Of a stretch of DNA of 64,000 nucleotides, positions 1 through 11,539 are shown one piece after another. This stretch comes from Linnemannia hyalina (Eukaryota > Mortierellomycota > Mortierellomycetes > Mortierellales > Mortierellaceae), in assembly GCA_019671135.1 (NCBI GenBank), contig JAHRHY010000024.1, positions 310,001 to 374,000 on the forward strand. The letters are read 5' to 3'. The notes under the pieces were generated by a model. It saw only the letters and a program-made list of their open reading frames with translations, was not told the origin of the DNA and searched no databases. The translations under genes were made by a program, and so were the position numbers. The first letter of the stretch is position 1; each line of letters starts with the position of its first letter.

Positions 1-472
1 TACACATACACCACAAAAAGGCAAACGCCGTTTTGTTTGTTTCTTTAACCCTCTTTACTAACGAAGAGACACCTGGCCCTACCTTCACCTGGTGATATTT
101 TTCCCGCTTAATAGATCACAATAATACAAAGGGCTAATTGGCAACCATTTGCCTGGCACATTATATCCTGTCAACGATTGATACAACTACAAAAACAACA
201 ACGACTTCACTTCACTTCATACAACAAACAACAGCAACAACTACTATACCCTACCCTCAATACCACTGCCACTCCCACCAGTCATTCTTTAATCCATTCT
301 CTCTCTCTCTCCCTTTCCTTCCACTCTCTCCGCTCGTACGAACCCTTCCCTTTCCTTCTTCGCCTTCACCCTCTTGCATACTCACCCACAAAAACACAAA
401 AGAACCAAGCAGAACGGAACAGTGCACACGGACTGACAAAAAAGATAGCAACAACAACACCACAACAGAGCA
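1..472 (+). promoter_or_regulatory. 5' leader/promoter of the PH-domain gene
   Basis: No gene is supported here. The stretch becomes strongly C/T-rich on the plus strand from about 298 to 372, then A/C-rich with CAACA-type runs just before the ATG at 473. This matches the leaders of other genes in the window. An open frame from 138 crosses the start codon in another frame; its composition is Thr/Ser/Pro-rich, as expected from translating C/T-rich DNA, so I regard it as non-coding. Confidence 0.5.
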
Positions 473-3400
473 ATGCCCATCGCCACCCTCGACCCCTTTA
501 AAAACTCGAGTCAGTCCGACCTCCGCCTTAGCAACAATACTCATAACAACAGCAGCAACAACAACAGCAGGCTCGACTCTTTTAATTTCCTCAAGAGCAA
601 TAACGGCAGCAGCAACCATCTCCGTTACAATAACAATAACAACAACAACAACAACAATAGCAACAGCACGACCCCAACGACCCCTATCCCTACCTCACCT
701 TCCCCTTCGCCTGCTCTTCTGTACCAGCATCGGTTCGATACCGATAGCAATCACGGCAGCAGTCCATACACCTTCAATCCCAGCCCCTCGCTGACGCCCA
801 TGACCACCACCGACGACGAGTCCTCCTCCGCCAGTTTCCGCCCACGGCCACGCCAGCTTAGTAAACCCAGCACAATGCCCTCTCCCCTCGGCAACGGCTA
901 TAAAGGCAACGGAAGCTCTTTGGCGCTCTCGAGTTTTTCCTTTCTCTCGTCCCCCGACAAGAGCAACAGCACTGTCCCCCACCCACACGATGGAAATCAC
1001 CCCTACGGCCATACCACCAATAGCAACAACAATAACAATAACAGCGCTCACGCTGCCCTCAACCTGCCACTCACCACCCAGTTACGAGTTCGACACCTGG
1101 AGCGCAATTCGATGTATGCGGGATATCTGACAAAGTTCTCGTCCAGGACGTTCTTCTCCCGCAAGCAGTGGAAACGACGCTATTTTATCCTCAGCCAAAA
1201 GTCGCTCCACTGTTTCAAGTCCTCGGATCCACAGCACCCACTGCTCGAGTCGATTACGCTCTGTTCTGACACTATTATCTGTGTCACCGACATGTTTGCA
1301 GGAAAACGGTTCTGTCTCCAGATCAGCTGTCCAGGGGAGAAGAACTGGTACGTGCTCGCCGACACTGCCACCGAAATGTCTGGCTGGCTGCGCGAACTCA
1401 AGGGGACCGTTCAACGTGTGCGCACCCTCCAGGTCGACTCGCGCCCTCCCACCCTTTACTCCGAGTCCGAGATCTCCGACATGACTTCCGTCTCGGGTCT
1501 TCGAGGCGTTCCTCACGTTCCAGCCATCCCCAGTCAGTACGAGACCTTGGACGGACATACGCGATCGCTTTCAGGATCCATGCATCACGGTCCATCTCCT
1601 TCGCTTACATCGTTTTACTCTGTGCAGGGCGGTTTAGACGCTTACCACGGACAGGCTAAAAGTCTCAGCCCGCCGCCTCGACCCATAACGCCCAAGCCCT
1701 CAACGCCTACATCAGGATCGATACCGCAGCATCAGCACCAGAGAAATCAAGGATCGTTGCAGGCACTCTCATATGGACAGAATCATGGACATTCACCTTC
1801 CTCAGATCCTATGCCCGTTCCAGAACCCAGGAGGAGACGAAACAGTTCTCTGTCAGCCGGTCAGCCTGCTACGGACTATGCGAGCTTTGGATCTGTCATG
1901 GCTCGTGCAGAGGCATTGGCGGAGGTACAAAAGGAGTCACCATCGTCTTCTTGGTCAATACCAGCAAAGTACGAAGGCGCCAGCAGCGGCAGTGCGACAC
2001 TTCCCAGGAGCAAGCGAGATTCGACCGTATCGACGATGTCTAATATGTCCTCAGTAAACAACAGCAACAGGATGTCAAGCATGGCCGACCGTTCTGAAGC
2101 CCTGGCCTCTGTCTCTCATAGGAGCTCTCAACGGCTTATGGGCAGTCCCTCTCGTCCTATGAGCCCTGTTTCTTCTCGACCCTTGAGCCCCAGCATGACC
2201 AGGACAAGTCCAAGAAGCTCCTTGGTCATCTCGCCTCCACCACGGAGTATCCACCGACCTGTTAGTGTCTCGATCCGACATTCGACACAGATCCTCCCTC
2301 CACCTCAGATTATTACGGCCGGTCTTTCATCTCAGTATTCTGCTGGCAGTCCACTGAGCTCCAACCCACCAACGTCCAGCCTGCCCGCAACACCAGATTC
2401 AGTCGGAAGCAACTACCAGCAAATGTATTCTGGATCGCTCTCTCGTATCACCAGTCTTCGTCACCAACGGGATCTGCCTTCAAGCCGCCAGAGTATGATC
2501 AGCCTCTCGTCTAACCACTCAGGAATTCCTACCGGTACAGGATCACTTCAGGAGCGCGTTCAGCGGAGCTCGTCCAGGACAAGCATTATGAGGCCGTCAA
2601 TGCCATCCGCAACAACAGGAATTCAGCTACACCCAAAATCGTCCACAGATTGGGTCCACTCTAGTCGTTCCTTGTCTCCGACCCCTTCTTTGGCCTCTGC
2701 TCCTACTCTTCCTCTGCCACAACCACCCAGGTCGAATTCGAGCTCTCCCAGTAAGGAACCCACTCCATCGATCACCTCGACCTCGTCCCAGTCATCCGCG
2801 ACAACATCACAATCGCAGTCAACAGACCGAGAGCCATCTCGCCGTGCATCAAGTGTTCCTCGCCATCATGAACCCGACCTGACCATCCCCAACCGGTCCA
2901 AGGCACGAGCCAGATCGGCGTCTCAGGAGGCTGCTGTTTTGGTGTCGAAATTGAACGAGATCCATTTGGCTCGCAAGGTATCAACCCCTTCCCCACGACT
3001 CAGCGCCGTCATTGCACCAAGTCAGGTTCCTTCGCCCACAAGCCCTGGATCAGGATCTGAGAATAATGGCCATCGCCATCTTCGACAGATGTCGTTGCCC
3101 CTTCAGTCCATGTATGTTTTACCCGATCCACCGACTCGGGAGGCACCTGCCCACCCGACCAGTTCCACCTCATCTTCGCCATCTCGACCTCTCAAGCAGC
3201 GTTCTTCGGGATCCAGCAATGCCCTTCGGCCTTTGTCGTCGGTGATGGGACAGCAGGTTCCGTCGTTGGGAGGAGGAGTTGCACGGAGATCTTCGAATGC
3301 CGCGGTATCATTATCGGGAGGTTCTAACCGGGACTCTATTGTCAAGACGGCAGGCGGTAACGGCAGTAGCGGCGGCAACCAACACCACCAGCACCACCGA

Positions 3401-3829
3401 CATTCGGTTCAGATTGTGCCATTGCAGACTGTTCTTCCTGCACCTCCAACAACCGCATTGCCCTCAAAGCCCAAGGAGCCCAGCGAGGGTAGCAGTAGCA
3501 AGAAGGAAAAGCGGATTGGTGGTGCTCACCAGGCAAGCGCGTCCACGACATCCACGGGGACTACCGGAACTGGTTTCGGTGCGATTCTCGAGGAAGAGGA
3601 AGAAGAGTATGAAGAGGATGATGATGATGATGAGGACGAGAGCGAGTTTGGAACGAGTCTGCCGTTTGAAGAGCTGGAGGCGGTGAAGCGGTCAACGGAG
3701 CAGGATATTGACCAGGATAGCACTGCGACGACGCCGACGACCAGTCTGGGAGTGCGACCCGAGTACTATGCGACCAAGGAGCGGACAGTGGTCGAGTACA
3801 TTTTCCCTAGCGAGGCCTTCCCCGTCTAG
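473..3829 (+). CDS. PH-domain protein with long Ser/Pro-rich disordered tail
   Basis: Intronless reading frame of 1118 codons. A pleckstrin-homology domain lies at about residues 213-314: it begins with a GYLTKF-type strand, has the KQWKRRYF basic strand, and ends in a helix with the conserved Trp (SGWLRELKG). PH domains bind phosphoinositides or proteins at membranes, so a membrane-recruited adaptor or signalling role is likely. The specific ligand cannot be read from the sequence. The N-terminus is Asn/Ser-rich with an uninterrupted Asn run near residues 54-63. Residues 315-1030 are Ser/Pro/Arg-rich with many RxxS-like sites and look disordered. A Glu/Asp-rich tract lies near residues 1038-1060. 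The ATG at 473 follows a C/T-rich leader and is the first in-frame ATG before the Asn-rich region. No second folded domain was recognised, so the gene name is left open. Confidence 0.88.
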   Translation: MPIATLDPFKNSSQSDLRLSNNTHNNSSNNNSRLDSFNFLKSNNGSSNHLRYNNNNNNNNNNSNSTTPTTPIPTSPSPSPALLYQHRFDTDSNHGSSPYTFNPSPSLTPMTTTDDESSSASFRPRPRQLSKPSTMPSPLGNGYKGNGSSLALSSFSFLSSPDKSNSTVPHPHDGNHPYGHTTNSNNNNNNSAHAALNLPLTTQLRVRHLERNSMYAGYLTKFSSRTFFSRKQWKRRYFILSQKSLHCFKSSDPQHPLLESITLCSDTIICVTDMFAGKRFCLQISCPGEKNWYVLADTATEMSGWLRELKGTVQRVRTLQVDSRPPTLYSESEISDMTSVSGLRGVPHVPAIPSQYETLDGHTRSLSGSMHHGPSPSLTSFYSVQGGLDAYHGQAKSLSPPPRPITPKPSTPTSGSIPQHQHQRNQGSLQALSYGQNHGHSPSSDPMPVPEPRRRRNSSLSAGQPATDYASFGSVMARAEALAEVQKESPSSSWSIPAKYEGASSGSATLPRSKRDSTVSTMSNMSSVNNSNRMSSMADRSEALASVSHRSSQRLMGSPSRPMSPVSSRPLSPSMTRTSPRSSLVISPPPRSIHRPVSVSIRHSTQILPPPQIITAGLSSQYSAGSPLSSNPPTSSLPATPDSVGSNYQQMYSGSLSRITSLRHQRDLPSSRQSMISLSSNHSGIPTGTGSLQERVQRSSSRTSIMRPSMPSATTGIQLHPKSSTDWVHSSRSLSPTPSLASAPTLPLPQPPRSNSSSPSKEPTPSITSTSSQSSATTSQSQSTDREPSRRASSVPRHHEPDLTIPNRSKARARSASQEAAVLVSKLNEIHLARKVSTPSPRLSAVIAPSQVPSPTSPGSGSENNGHRHLRQMSLPLQSMYVLPDPPTREAPAHPTSSTSSSPSRPLKQRSSGSSNALRPLSSVMGQQVPSLGGGVARRSSNAAVSLSGGSNRDSIVKTAGGNGSSGGNQHHQHHRHSVQIVPLQTVLPAPPTTALPSKPKEPSEGSSSKKEKRIGGAHQASASTTSTGTTGTGFGAILEEEEEEYEEDDDDDEDESEFGTSLPFEELEAVKRSTEQDIDQDSTATTPTTSLGVRPEYYATKERTVVEYIFPSEAFPV

Positions 3830-4171
3830 ACCTTCCTTCTTGGAACATTTCTTTAACTTTTTTTTACCCATGCCCTTTGTCCTTTAGTTTAGTCTCCCAC
3901 ACCCAGCATTTCCCCCTATCCACTACCATTACCGTGTCCTATTCCCACCTCCACTCCATTAGAACCTGTTATCCTCCTAATGAAAAAAAGCTCCCTAGTC
4001 CCTACTTCCAAAACACCAAAATTGATACGGCGATGTTCCACGTGACGACCGCGAATGGACCTCTACTTGCTGACCACTTCACCCTTTCTCTTCATACTCC
4101 ACCTCGCCCATCACCAGCCTTTACTGTCCCATCAACTCACACCACACGGCATACTCTTAAAACAAAAAAGC
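3830..4171 (+). other. Intergenic: 3' end of PH gene and leader of next gene
   Basis: Short spacer between two tandem plus-strand genes. It is T-rich directly after the stop, then C/T-rich up to the next start. An in-frame ATG at 4055 could extend the downstream protein by 39 residues, but that part is translated from C/T-rich leader-like DNA, so I prefer the ATG at 4172. Confidence 0.4.
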
Positions 4172-7100
4172 ATGAGTATTTCTTTCAATGGCGTCCATCT
4201 GGAGTCCGACCACCACTTCGAAGATGACAGCCACCTCGAAGACGACCACGTCGACGACGGCAGCAAGGAGCACACCCAACTCCTGCAGCAAGACAGCAGA
4301 GACACTTTGAAGGCCAGCAACCGACGCAATGGCAATAGGAGTATGGCCCATTCCTTATATGCGTCGCCCAAACACCCTGTCTCCCAGCGGAGGCAGGCTT
4401 CTGTCCCCGGGTCTCCCATTCACGGTATGACGCCACACACTGCATGTCGCCATGCTTTCACCATGGTGTTCAACTGATGTCGCACTTTTGAGCACCTTAA
4501 TATTGATATTCCGACCGGTCACATTCTATTTCTGATTTAGATGAGCCCCACAGCAGCAGCAGTCGAGCGGCAGCACCGCTGTTCATGAACAACGTTGCCG
4601 GATTGTGGGACAACGATGCGATCCAAGACCACCACCAGGACGAAACTGATGGAAGCAGTGGCAGTATTAGGGGGATACATCGTCGAAGTAGCGCAGCGAA
4701 TTCTAGACCTACCTCTAGTCTTATCCTGGACGACGACGCGACGCCTCCGTTGCCTTGGAAAGAGCCTGCGGGTCAGACTGCAGTTACGGATCGGCTTAGT
4801 GCTAGTCAGCGATTTAGTATGGATGCTATTGCTGATGTGGGAGGTAATACTGAAGCTGATCACGTTCGTTGGTTGCAACACAAGTTAGAGTATGGGCGAC
4901 TTGTCGGACCGTTGCTGATAGGAACACGTCTATCCATGTTCATCTTTTTCGATCACTGATTAGCATTCGCGGTGCCTTCGAGAAAACCGTCTCTGTCAGA
5001 TTCTCAATCACTACCCCCTCCATCGTTCACAGAACCGGCCTCGGTTGCGTCCAGTCTAACATTGACCCCTATCAGTACACCTGCAACAGAGCCCAAGAAA
5101 CGACGGTGGGGACCAAAGTCCCAGAAGGCTGCAGCAGTGGAACCAGTCGTCCCTGAGGAAGTGGCGATCAAGGAGTTGGTTTCGACAACAGACGCACCAT
5201 TAGACACAGGAGCATTAACACTCACCGAAGACATTGCAGAACCTCTGTTCAGCCCGCTCTCATACGAGTCTCCCTCGACAACGGCGGCTGTAGCGATCTC
5301 ATCGACACCCAACTCTGGACAATCATCACCAGAGCAGAACAAGATCTCTCAGACTGGCGCCTCGAGTGCTTTTGGGCTGTCAGCACTCTCAGGGACAGGA
5401 AGAGGTCTGGTGTCTGGTTTGACGTCCCTCAAGAACTCGATCATGATTCCGGCCTTGCCGTCGACGTCTTCTTCAGCGACACCGACAAATGGGAATAGCA
5501 GGGGTGATAGAACTCCTGGGTCGTTGACGGGTTCTCAGAGCAGTTTGTTGGAATTCTTGGAAGACTCTTCTCAGCCATCTTTTATGCAGCATCAAGAGAA
5601 TTACAACCACCATGGCCACCACACCACTCACCGCCACAATCAACAGCAAACATCATCGAGGTCGTCATCTACAGCATCTTCAGTGGCAGGGTCGCCTTCT
5701 TTATTCCGAAGCATGTTTCTCCGTTCAGGGAACGACAGCGAGTACTTTTCAGGTAGAGACGCTGCCGGATCGTCTAGTATGTTCTTGGAGAGGAAGAAAC
5801 CGTCGACCACTTCAACTCCTCACGACCGATCCAGGAAGGAGAACCATCATCATCGCCATCACACACCCCGTCATTCGACGTCTGGACTTTCCCCAGAAAC
5901 CAAGAGCACATCCCATCTCCAACAACAGCAACTCGCCCAAATGCAATCGCGTAGGAAGCGCGTCGCCAGCCAAAACACCAGCGCGGCAACGCAGTCATTA
6001 TCGACACACGAGCTGGAATTACAGCAACAGATGCAACGACAGAGCCAACTTTCGACACGCAAGATTGAGCTCTGCAAGGAACTTTTGTCGCTTTACAGTC
6101 GGAGGAACAGCAGTGAGCAACGACAAGTGGAAGCGGTCAGGGCAGAGCGGTTCGAGGAAGCGGACGCGGCCACGACAGCGATCGATCAGGTTCAGGAGCG
6201 CATCGCACAACTGGAAGGGATCTACGCTGATACGGACCGGTCGTTGTGGGAGTGCAAGAAGCGACAGGATGATCTGGGAAGAAAGATTTGTGAGTTCCAC
6301 CCTACGGTCTTGAAAGAGATGGACGATTTGCGCTTGAAGCGCGAGGCTGAGAGGGAGCACTTTGTGGCAGAGTTGAACCAACGACGGGAGAGCGAGGTTG
6401 CAGTCCTTCAGGGAGAGAGGGACGAGATTGAGAAGGATCGAAGTGACATTGCGCTGGAGCAGGACTTTTTGGGCAAGAACCAGAGTGAGCTGAAGGAGCG
6501 GATTGATGAGGAGACGGGGATCGATCAGGATGAACTAAACGTTTTGAAGGAGAAGCGTAAAGCCAATAGGGTATGTACCGTGTTCTGGTCTTTGACTCTT
6601 TTGTGATACTGTTTTGCATTGTACTAATCACTACCATCGTGCATATGTAACTGCCCAACGATAGCATGAGATAGAAGAGTTGACAAGGCAGTTGGAGCAG
6701 CTGAATCAGAAGGACAAGGAGTGGGCTTTCGAGATTGCGACGGTTCAGCAGCGGATTCGCACCACTGAGGAACAATTCAGCGAAAAATCCACGGAGGTCA
6801 TGCAGGACAAACAAAAGTTGGACCTTCGAATCTCTGATCTCCAGAAACGGAGCCAGCGTCTCGACCGTCAAGAGGCACAACTCCAAATGATGGTTGAGAC
6901 TGCTGAAGGTGTCCTGGGCAAGGTCCAGAGTGATGTCCAGGCGATTGCTGCTCAGCAGGAGCATTTGGAGACTGTCCGCAAGATGTTTGGGGACGAGTTG
7001 GCGATTATTCAGAAGTTGCGGGTGGAGGAGGAGTGGTTTAGAGAGAAGGAGGCTGGGTGGAGTATGCGTTCGAGTCGGTGGACTCAGGATCTGGTAAAGC

Positions 7101-8013
7101 TGGAGGGCAGGATCAAAAAGTTGACAGATAAGGTTGCAGGGGATCAGAGGGTTGTTGTTGAACTTGAGGAGGGCATTAAAGGGTCGGAGAAGCGTGTCGG
7201 CCAGTCTGAATCCCTCAAGGTTTTGGCTGTTCAACGTCGAGATTTCAAGCAGGCTTCGCACTACTCGGGAGAGCTTGCCAAACTCCGCGAGACGATGGCT
7301 CAACAACGAGAAGAGCTTGAGAGGCGTACAAGCGAGATAACATCTGGATCGACGCAGAAAGATCTGGCAGGATTGCAAAAGGAGTACGACGCCCTGAAGG
7401 CCAACCAGAAGCAGGAGCAATTGAATCTGTTCAAGGAGATCCAGGAAGTCACTACTAAGACGCTGGCTCAACTTTTGTCTGCCTGTTCAAAGAAGCCAAT
7501 ATCCAATGGTTCTTCCACCACTACTGCCATGGCTGCTGACAAATCTGCTGTTGATGCCAAGGAGGAGGAAGGAGGTAGCAAGAACACTGCGGCAGGAAAG
7601 TTGCTGGAAGAGTTGCAGTCCGAGATCGAGAGTGTGCTGGAAGTTTCACGGATACGATATGGACGCGAGACCACGGTGCCTCAGGGGGCGCTGGATGGTA
7701 GTGCAGCTGCGGCAGTATCAGCAGCAGTAGCAGGGACGACTGTACCGACTGCAGGCGGGGATAGTTTTGTCGTTGGCAAGGAGGAGCAGAGGGCAGTATT
7801 GGAGCGAGATATCCAGGCTGCTGTTGCAGAAGAGGACTATGCTACTGCAGGTGAGTTTATCCTCTTTTTATGAGTTGAGAGCGCAAATATGACAAGGCGG
7901 TGTGTAATGACTATTCGCTTCTCCACATTATTGACGTTTGTTTGTTTGTTTGTTTGTTTGTTATTTTGTGTTTTCTTTTAGCCAAACTTCAGGAACGGCT
8001 AGAAGCACTGTAG
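4172..8013 (+). CDS. Large coiled-coil protein with three UVR-like motifs
   Basis: Five-exon model: 4172-4424, 4541-4889, 4983-6570, 6665-7850, 7982-8013, giving 1135 aa. Introns 1, 3 and 4 have clear GTATG/GTGAGT donors and TAG acceptors. Intron 2 is uncertain: 4890-4982 keeps the frame, and another frame-keeping choice is donor 4868 with acceptor 4963. The N-terminal half (to about residue 530) is Ser/Thr/His/Gln-rich and has a basic PKKRRWG patch near residue 237 that could be a nuclear signal. From about residue 540 to the end it is charged coiled coil. Three segments resemble UVR helical hairpins (a helix with D/F-x-x-A, then KLxxRLxxL): about 575-615, 910-940 and 1108-1135. UVR motifs mediate UvrB-UvrC and Clp-adaptor contacts in bacteria; here they suggest only a protein-binding role. 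The last motif is completed by the 32-nt final exon. Family not recognised. Confidence 0.75.
7936..7962 (+). repeat. (TTTG)n tetranucleotide run in intron 4
   Basis: About six and a half copies of GTTT sit in the final intron of the UVR-motif gene, just upstream of its T-rich acceptor. It may act as the polypyrimidine tract of that intron. Length is likely to vary between strains. Confidence 0.85.
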
Positions 8014-8468
8014 GTAATTGTTTAGCTGCGGTAGTCTTTCTTGCTTGTGTATCAATATACCCATCGAATGTTGCCTTTTCTTTCCAATGGTGCTTCTTTC
8101 CACCAAAGTCAACAGACCAAAGCAAAAAAGAAGAGAAGAACTATCGAAGATCTGTCAGCATGAGTCGATTTGCCGTCTGGAAATGGTCACGTGTGGCTGC
8201 CCTCTGATTGGACCCCCTGTGTTTTTTGAACACAGTTCATGGCAGCGGACACAAACAAAGAGGTACAAAAAGCACGCCTTCGTCCTTGGTCCAACAGATC
8301 TTCTTTTCTTCTTTCGCTTTCTTTCATTTCATCAACACACATCACACCCTCTGCGCTCAAAAGGATCTTCAGCGGACTCCTTGAACAACAACAAGAAATA
8401 TCGCCTTCTTGGACAACGAACAACAACACAAACAACTACAACACCAGCAAAGCACAACACTCACAGTC
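8014..8468 (+). promoter_or_regulatory. Promoter/leader of methionyl-tRNA synthetase
   Basis: Spacer between tandem genes. It contains a CACGTG E-box at 8188-8193 about 280 bp before the MetRS ATG, a C/T-rich tract at roughly 8280-8345, and a CAACA-rich stretch immediately before the start. The E-box is a plain hexamer match; regulation by a bHLH factor is inference. Confidence 0.4.
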
Positions 8469-11200
8469 ATGTCGACCCCCGCAACCATCAAGGCTGGCAT
8501 CGCCATGCCTCCCAAGAGCGCCAACAAGTAAGCCTCCTTTTCCTTGCCCTCTCTTTTTGTTGTACCACGGCCAACACCAAGAACAACGTGGACTAAGAAC
8601 CTACACACACAATTGGGGCGATAATTTTCATTCGCATGTTGAAGAACCTCGTACTAACGCGCTTGTGCTCTCGTTTTCTTTTCCCTATTACTGTTCTTCC
8701 CAGGGCGCCTATCCCCGGCCAGCGCAACGTGTTGATTACTTCGGCCTTGCCCTATGTCAACAACGTGCCTCACTTGGGAAACATTATCGGATCCACCCTC
8801 TCTGCTGATGTCTACGCCAGGTAACTTTTACTTTCCCTTCTTCAGTGCCTGTTGTTTCTTTGTGTTGCTTTGTCATTCGAAACATCAGGAACCAACGATT
8901 TCCTACCTGCTATACAAAACACTAATCATCATCAATTGAATTCATTTATGAACCAAACCAACAGGTACCAGCGCGTCCGCAACATCAACGCCTTGTACAT
9001 CTGCGGAACTGACGAATACGGAACCGCCACCGAGACAAAGGCCTTATCCGATGGAGTGACATGCCAGGAGCTCTGTGACAAGTACTACCCGATCCACAAG
9101 CAGTGCTACGAATGGATGGAGATTGATTTCGACAAGTTTGGACGCACCACGACTGAGGAACAGACCAAGATTTCGCAGGATATCTTTATGAAGTTGTATG
9201 AGCGTGGTCTTTTGATCGAGGATTCTATGCTCCAACTTTACTGCAGTCAGTGTGACAGGTATGCATTTGGGTAGCTTTTGTTTTGGGATGTTATGGATGT
9301 TGGGTCATTGGTGAAGAATGAATGAAAGAGGATGCTTTTGACTCACAGTTTTGTTGCTTTGTGTTTCTAGATATCTTGCTGACCGTTTCGTTGAGGGAAC
9401 ATGTCCCAAGTGCAACTACGATGTAAGTCTTTTTTCCGTGCTGTTTTGTTTCTTCGTCCTCGCAGCACAAGCAAAGTTGCATGAAAACGAACCATGTGCA
9501 ACAAAGCTGGTCAGGTGTGAGAAAAATACGCGTCCATGCACTACAACTCCTCACTCACCACCAAATTGCGCCATTCCCCTTACCGACCCTTCCTTTTCAA
9601 CAAAAAAATAGGATGCCCGTGGAGATCAGTGCGACCAGTGCGGCTCCCTCTTGAACGCAACAGATCTCGTCAACCCCCGCTGCAAACTGGACGGAAACCG
9701 TCCCGTCCAGAAGGAGTCAAAACACCTCTTCCTCGACCTGGGCAAGCTCCAGCCCGAGTGTGAGGCGTGGTACGAGAAGGCTTCAGCCGAGGGCACCTGG
9801 TCCAACAATGGCAAAGTCATCACCCAGTCCTGGTTTAAGGATGGGCTCAGGTTGCGTTGCATTACCCGTGACTTGAAATGGGGTACCCCTGTCCCCTTGC
9901 CCGGTTGGGAGGGCAAGGTGTTTTATGTGTGGTTTGATGCTCCTATCGGTTACCCTTCTATCACAGCTACTTATACCAAGGACTGGGAGAAGTGGTGGAA
10001 GAACCCTGAGGATGTCAAGCTGTACCAGTTCATGGGCAAGGATAACGTTCCCTTCCATACTGTCATCTTCCCCAGTACCTTGATGGGTACTGGCGAGAAG
10101 TGGACCCTCCTCAACACCCTTAGCACCACCGGTACGTTTGGAGCACTTTTTTTTTTTTTTTTTTGCTCGATCGCTGTATTAAGTGATGAACATACCGATC
10201 ATGAACTGACCTTGTTTGTCTTTTAATTGATGATGAAATAGAGTATTTGCAGTATGAGACGGGCAAGTTCTCAAAGTCGCGCGGCGTCGGCATTTTCGGT
10301 AACAACGTCCAAGAGACTGGTGTGCCCCCCTCAGTCTGGCGCTACTACCTCCTCTCGAACCGTCCCGAGACCAACGATTCCCACTACCTCTGGAAGGATT
10401 TCATTGCCCGCAACAACAACGAGCTCCTCGCCAACCTCGGAAACTTTGTCAACCGTGTCATCAAATTCGTCAACGCCAAGTATGACTCCCACGTTCCTTC
10501 CCTCGACGCTACCGCCTCCCCTGCTACCGAGTCGGATGAGAAGCTTCTCCGGGAGGTCAATGAGAAGTTGAATCTTTATGTTGAGGCTTTGGATGAGGTC
10601 AAGATCCGTGAGGGTTTGAGGTTGGCTATGGAGATCTCTGCGCTTGGAAACGTCTACCTCCAGGATAACAAGATCGATAACGCCCTTTTCGCGGACCACC
10701 GCGCTCGTTGTGATCGTGTCGTCATCACGGCCTTGAACTTGATCTACCTCTTGTCCGCGGTCTTGTTCCCCTTCATGCCCTCGACCTCGGAATCCATCGC
10801 CCGCCAATTGAACGCCCCCGTCCGTCTCTTGCCCGACTCCTTCACTGTTGATTCCATCCTTCCCGGACATGTGATTAACAAGGCCGAGTACCTCTTCAAG
10901 CGCATCGACGAGAAGCAGGAGGACATTTGGAGAGCCAAGTATGGTGGTGACGGCTCCGAGCCTGCTGCCGATGAGAAGAAGAAGAAGAAGAAGCCTACCA
11001 AGGCTGCTCCTGCGCCTGTCTTCAAGGGCGAGAAGCCTGTTGAGGTTGTCGAGTTGGAGAAGAAGATTGAGGACCAGGGTGTCAAGGTGAGGGAGTTGAA
11101 GGCGAGCAAGGCCGATGCTGCCGCTGTTCAGACCGAGGTTTCTGCGCTCTTGGGGTTGAAGAAGGATCTTACCGATCTCTTTGCCAAGCTCACCGTTTAA
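8469..11200 (+). CDS. MES1: Methionine--tRNA ligase, cytosolic, with C-terminal WHEP domain
   Basis: Six exons: 8469-8527, 8704-8820, 8965-9258, 9371-9422, 9612-10131, 10242-11200, giving 666 aa. The enzyme charges tRNA-Met with methionine for initiation and elongation. The class I HIGH signature appears as HLGN at residues 43-46 inside a [11 protein letters not shown] block, and KMSKS as KFSKS at 356-360. Zinc-knuckle CxxC pairs (CSQC, CPKC, CDQC) lie in the connective-peptide region encoded by exons 3-5. The tRNA anticodon-binding helical domain follows. After a Lys-rich linker, residues about 618-662 match a WHEP domain ([14 protein letters not shown] core), which adds nonspecific tRNA binding. 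There is no GST-like N-terminal domain as in yeast Mes1, so the layout is closer to the animal C-terminus. All splice phases join without interruption. Confidence 0.95.
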
Positions 11201-11539
11201 GGTGTCTTCATTCATTCTACAATACTGTGGTTCTCTCTTTTTTTTTTTTTTTACCATAGTAGCATACGTTAGAGAAGTTAGAGATAATCAAAAAAAAAAA
11301 CAAGTGTTTGTGTCCTCATTTCTCCTTTTCTTTTTCTCCATTAAAACATCAATCATAAAACAAAGCAGGCCAGATGTGAAAAAAAATTGTTTCGTTTATG
11401 GGTTTGTGCCTTTTGCCTTCATTGACCAGATGCTTTTGCTACTCATGTACTTGTAAGTCTCTCTCTCTTAACAAGAGACCCATGGACATGCGCAACAAAC
11501 CTGCAGGGTCCTCCGTAGTAGGTTTTTCTACTTGCTCTT
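11201..11539. other. Convergent 3' region between MetRS and Rpn10
   Basis: Both flanking genes end here. The sequence consists of T- and A-homopolymer runs and AT-rich DNA compatible with two overlapping 3' UTRs. I see no gene in it. Confidence 0.4.

Noticed and set aside
6302..7471. 389-codon minus-strand frame opposite the UVR-motif gene
   Set aside because: It is Leu-rich as expected from the antisense of a Glu/Lys/Gln coiled coil, crosses an intron of the real gene and shows no domain.
10331..11257. 308-codon minus-strand frame opposite MetRS
   Set aside because: Antisense shadow of a well-supported exon with conserved synthetase motifs.
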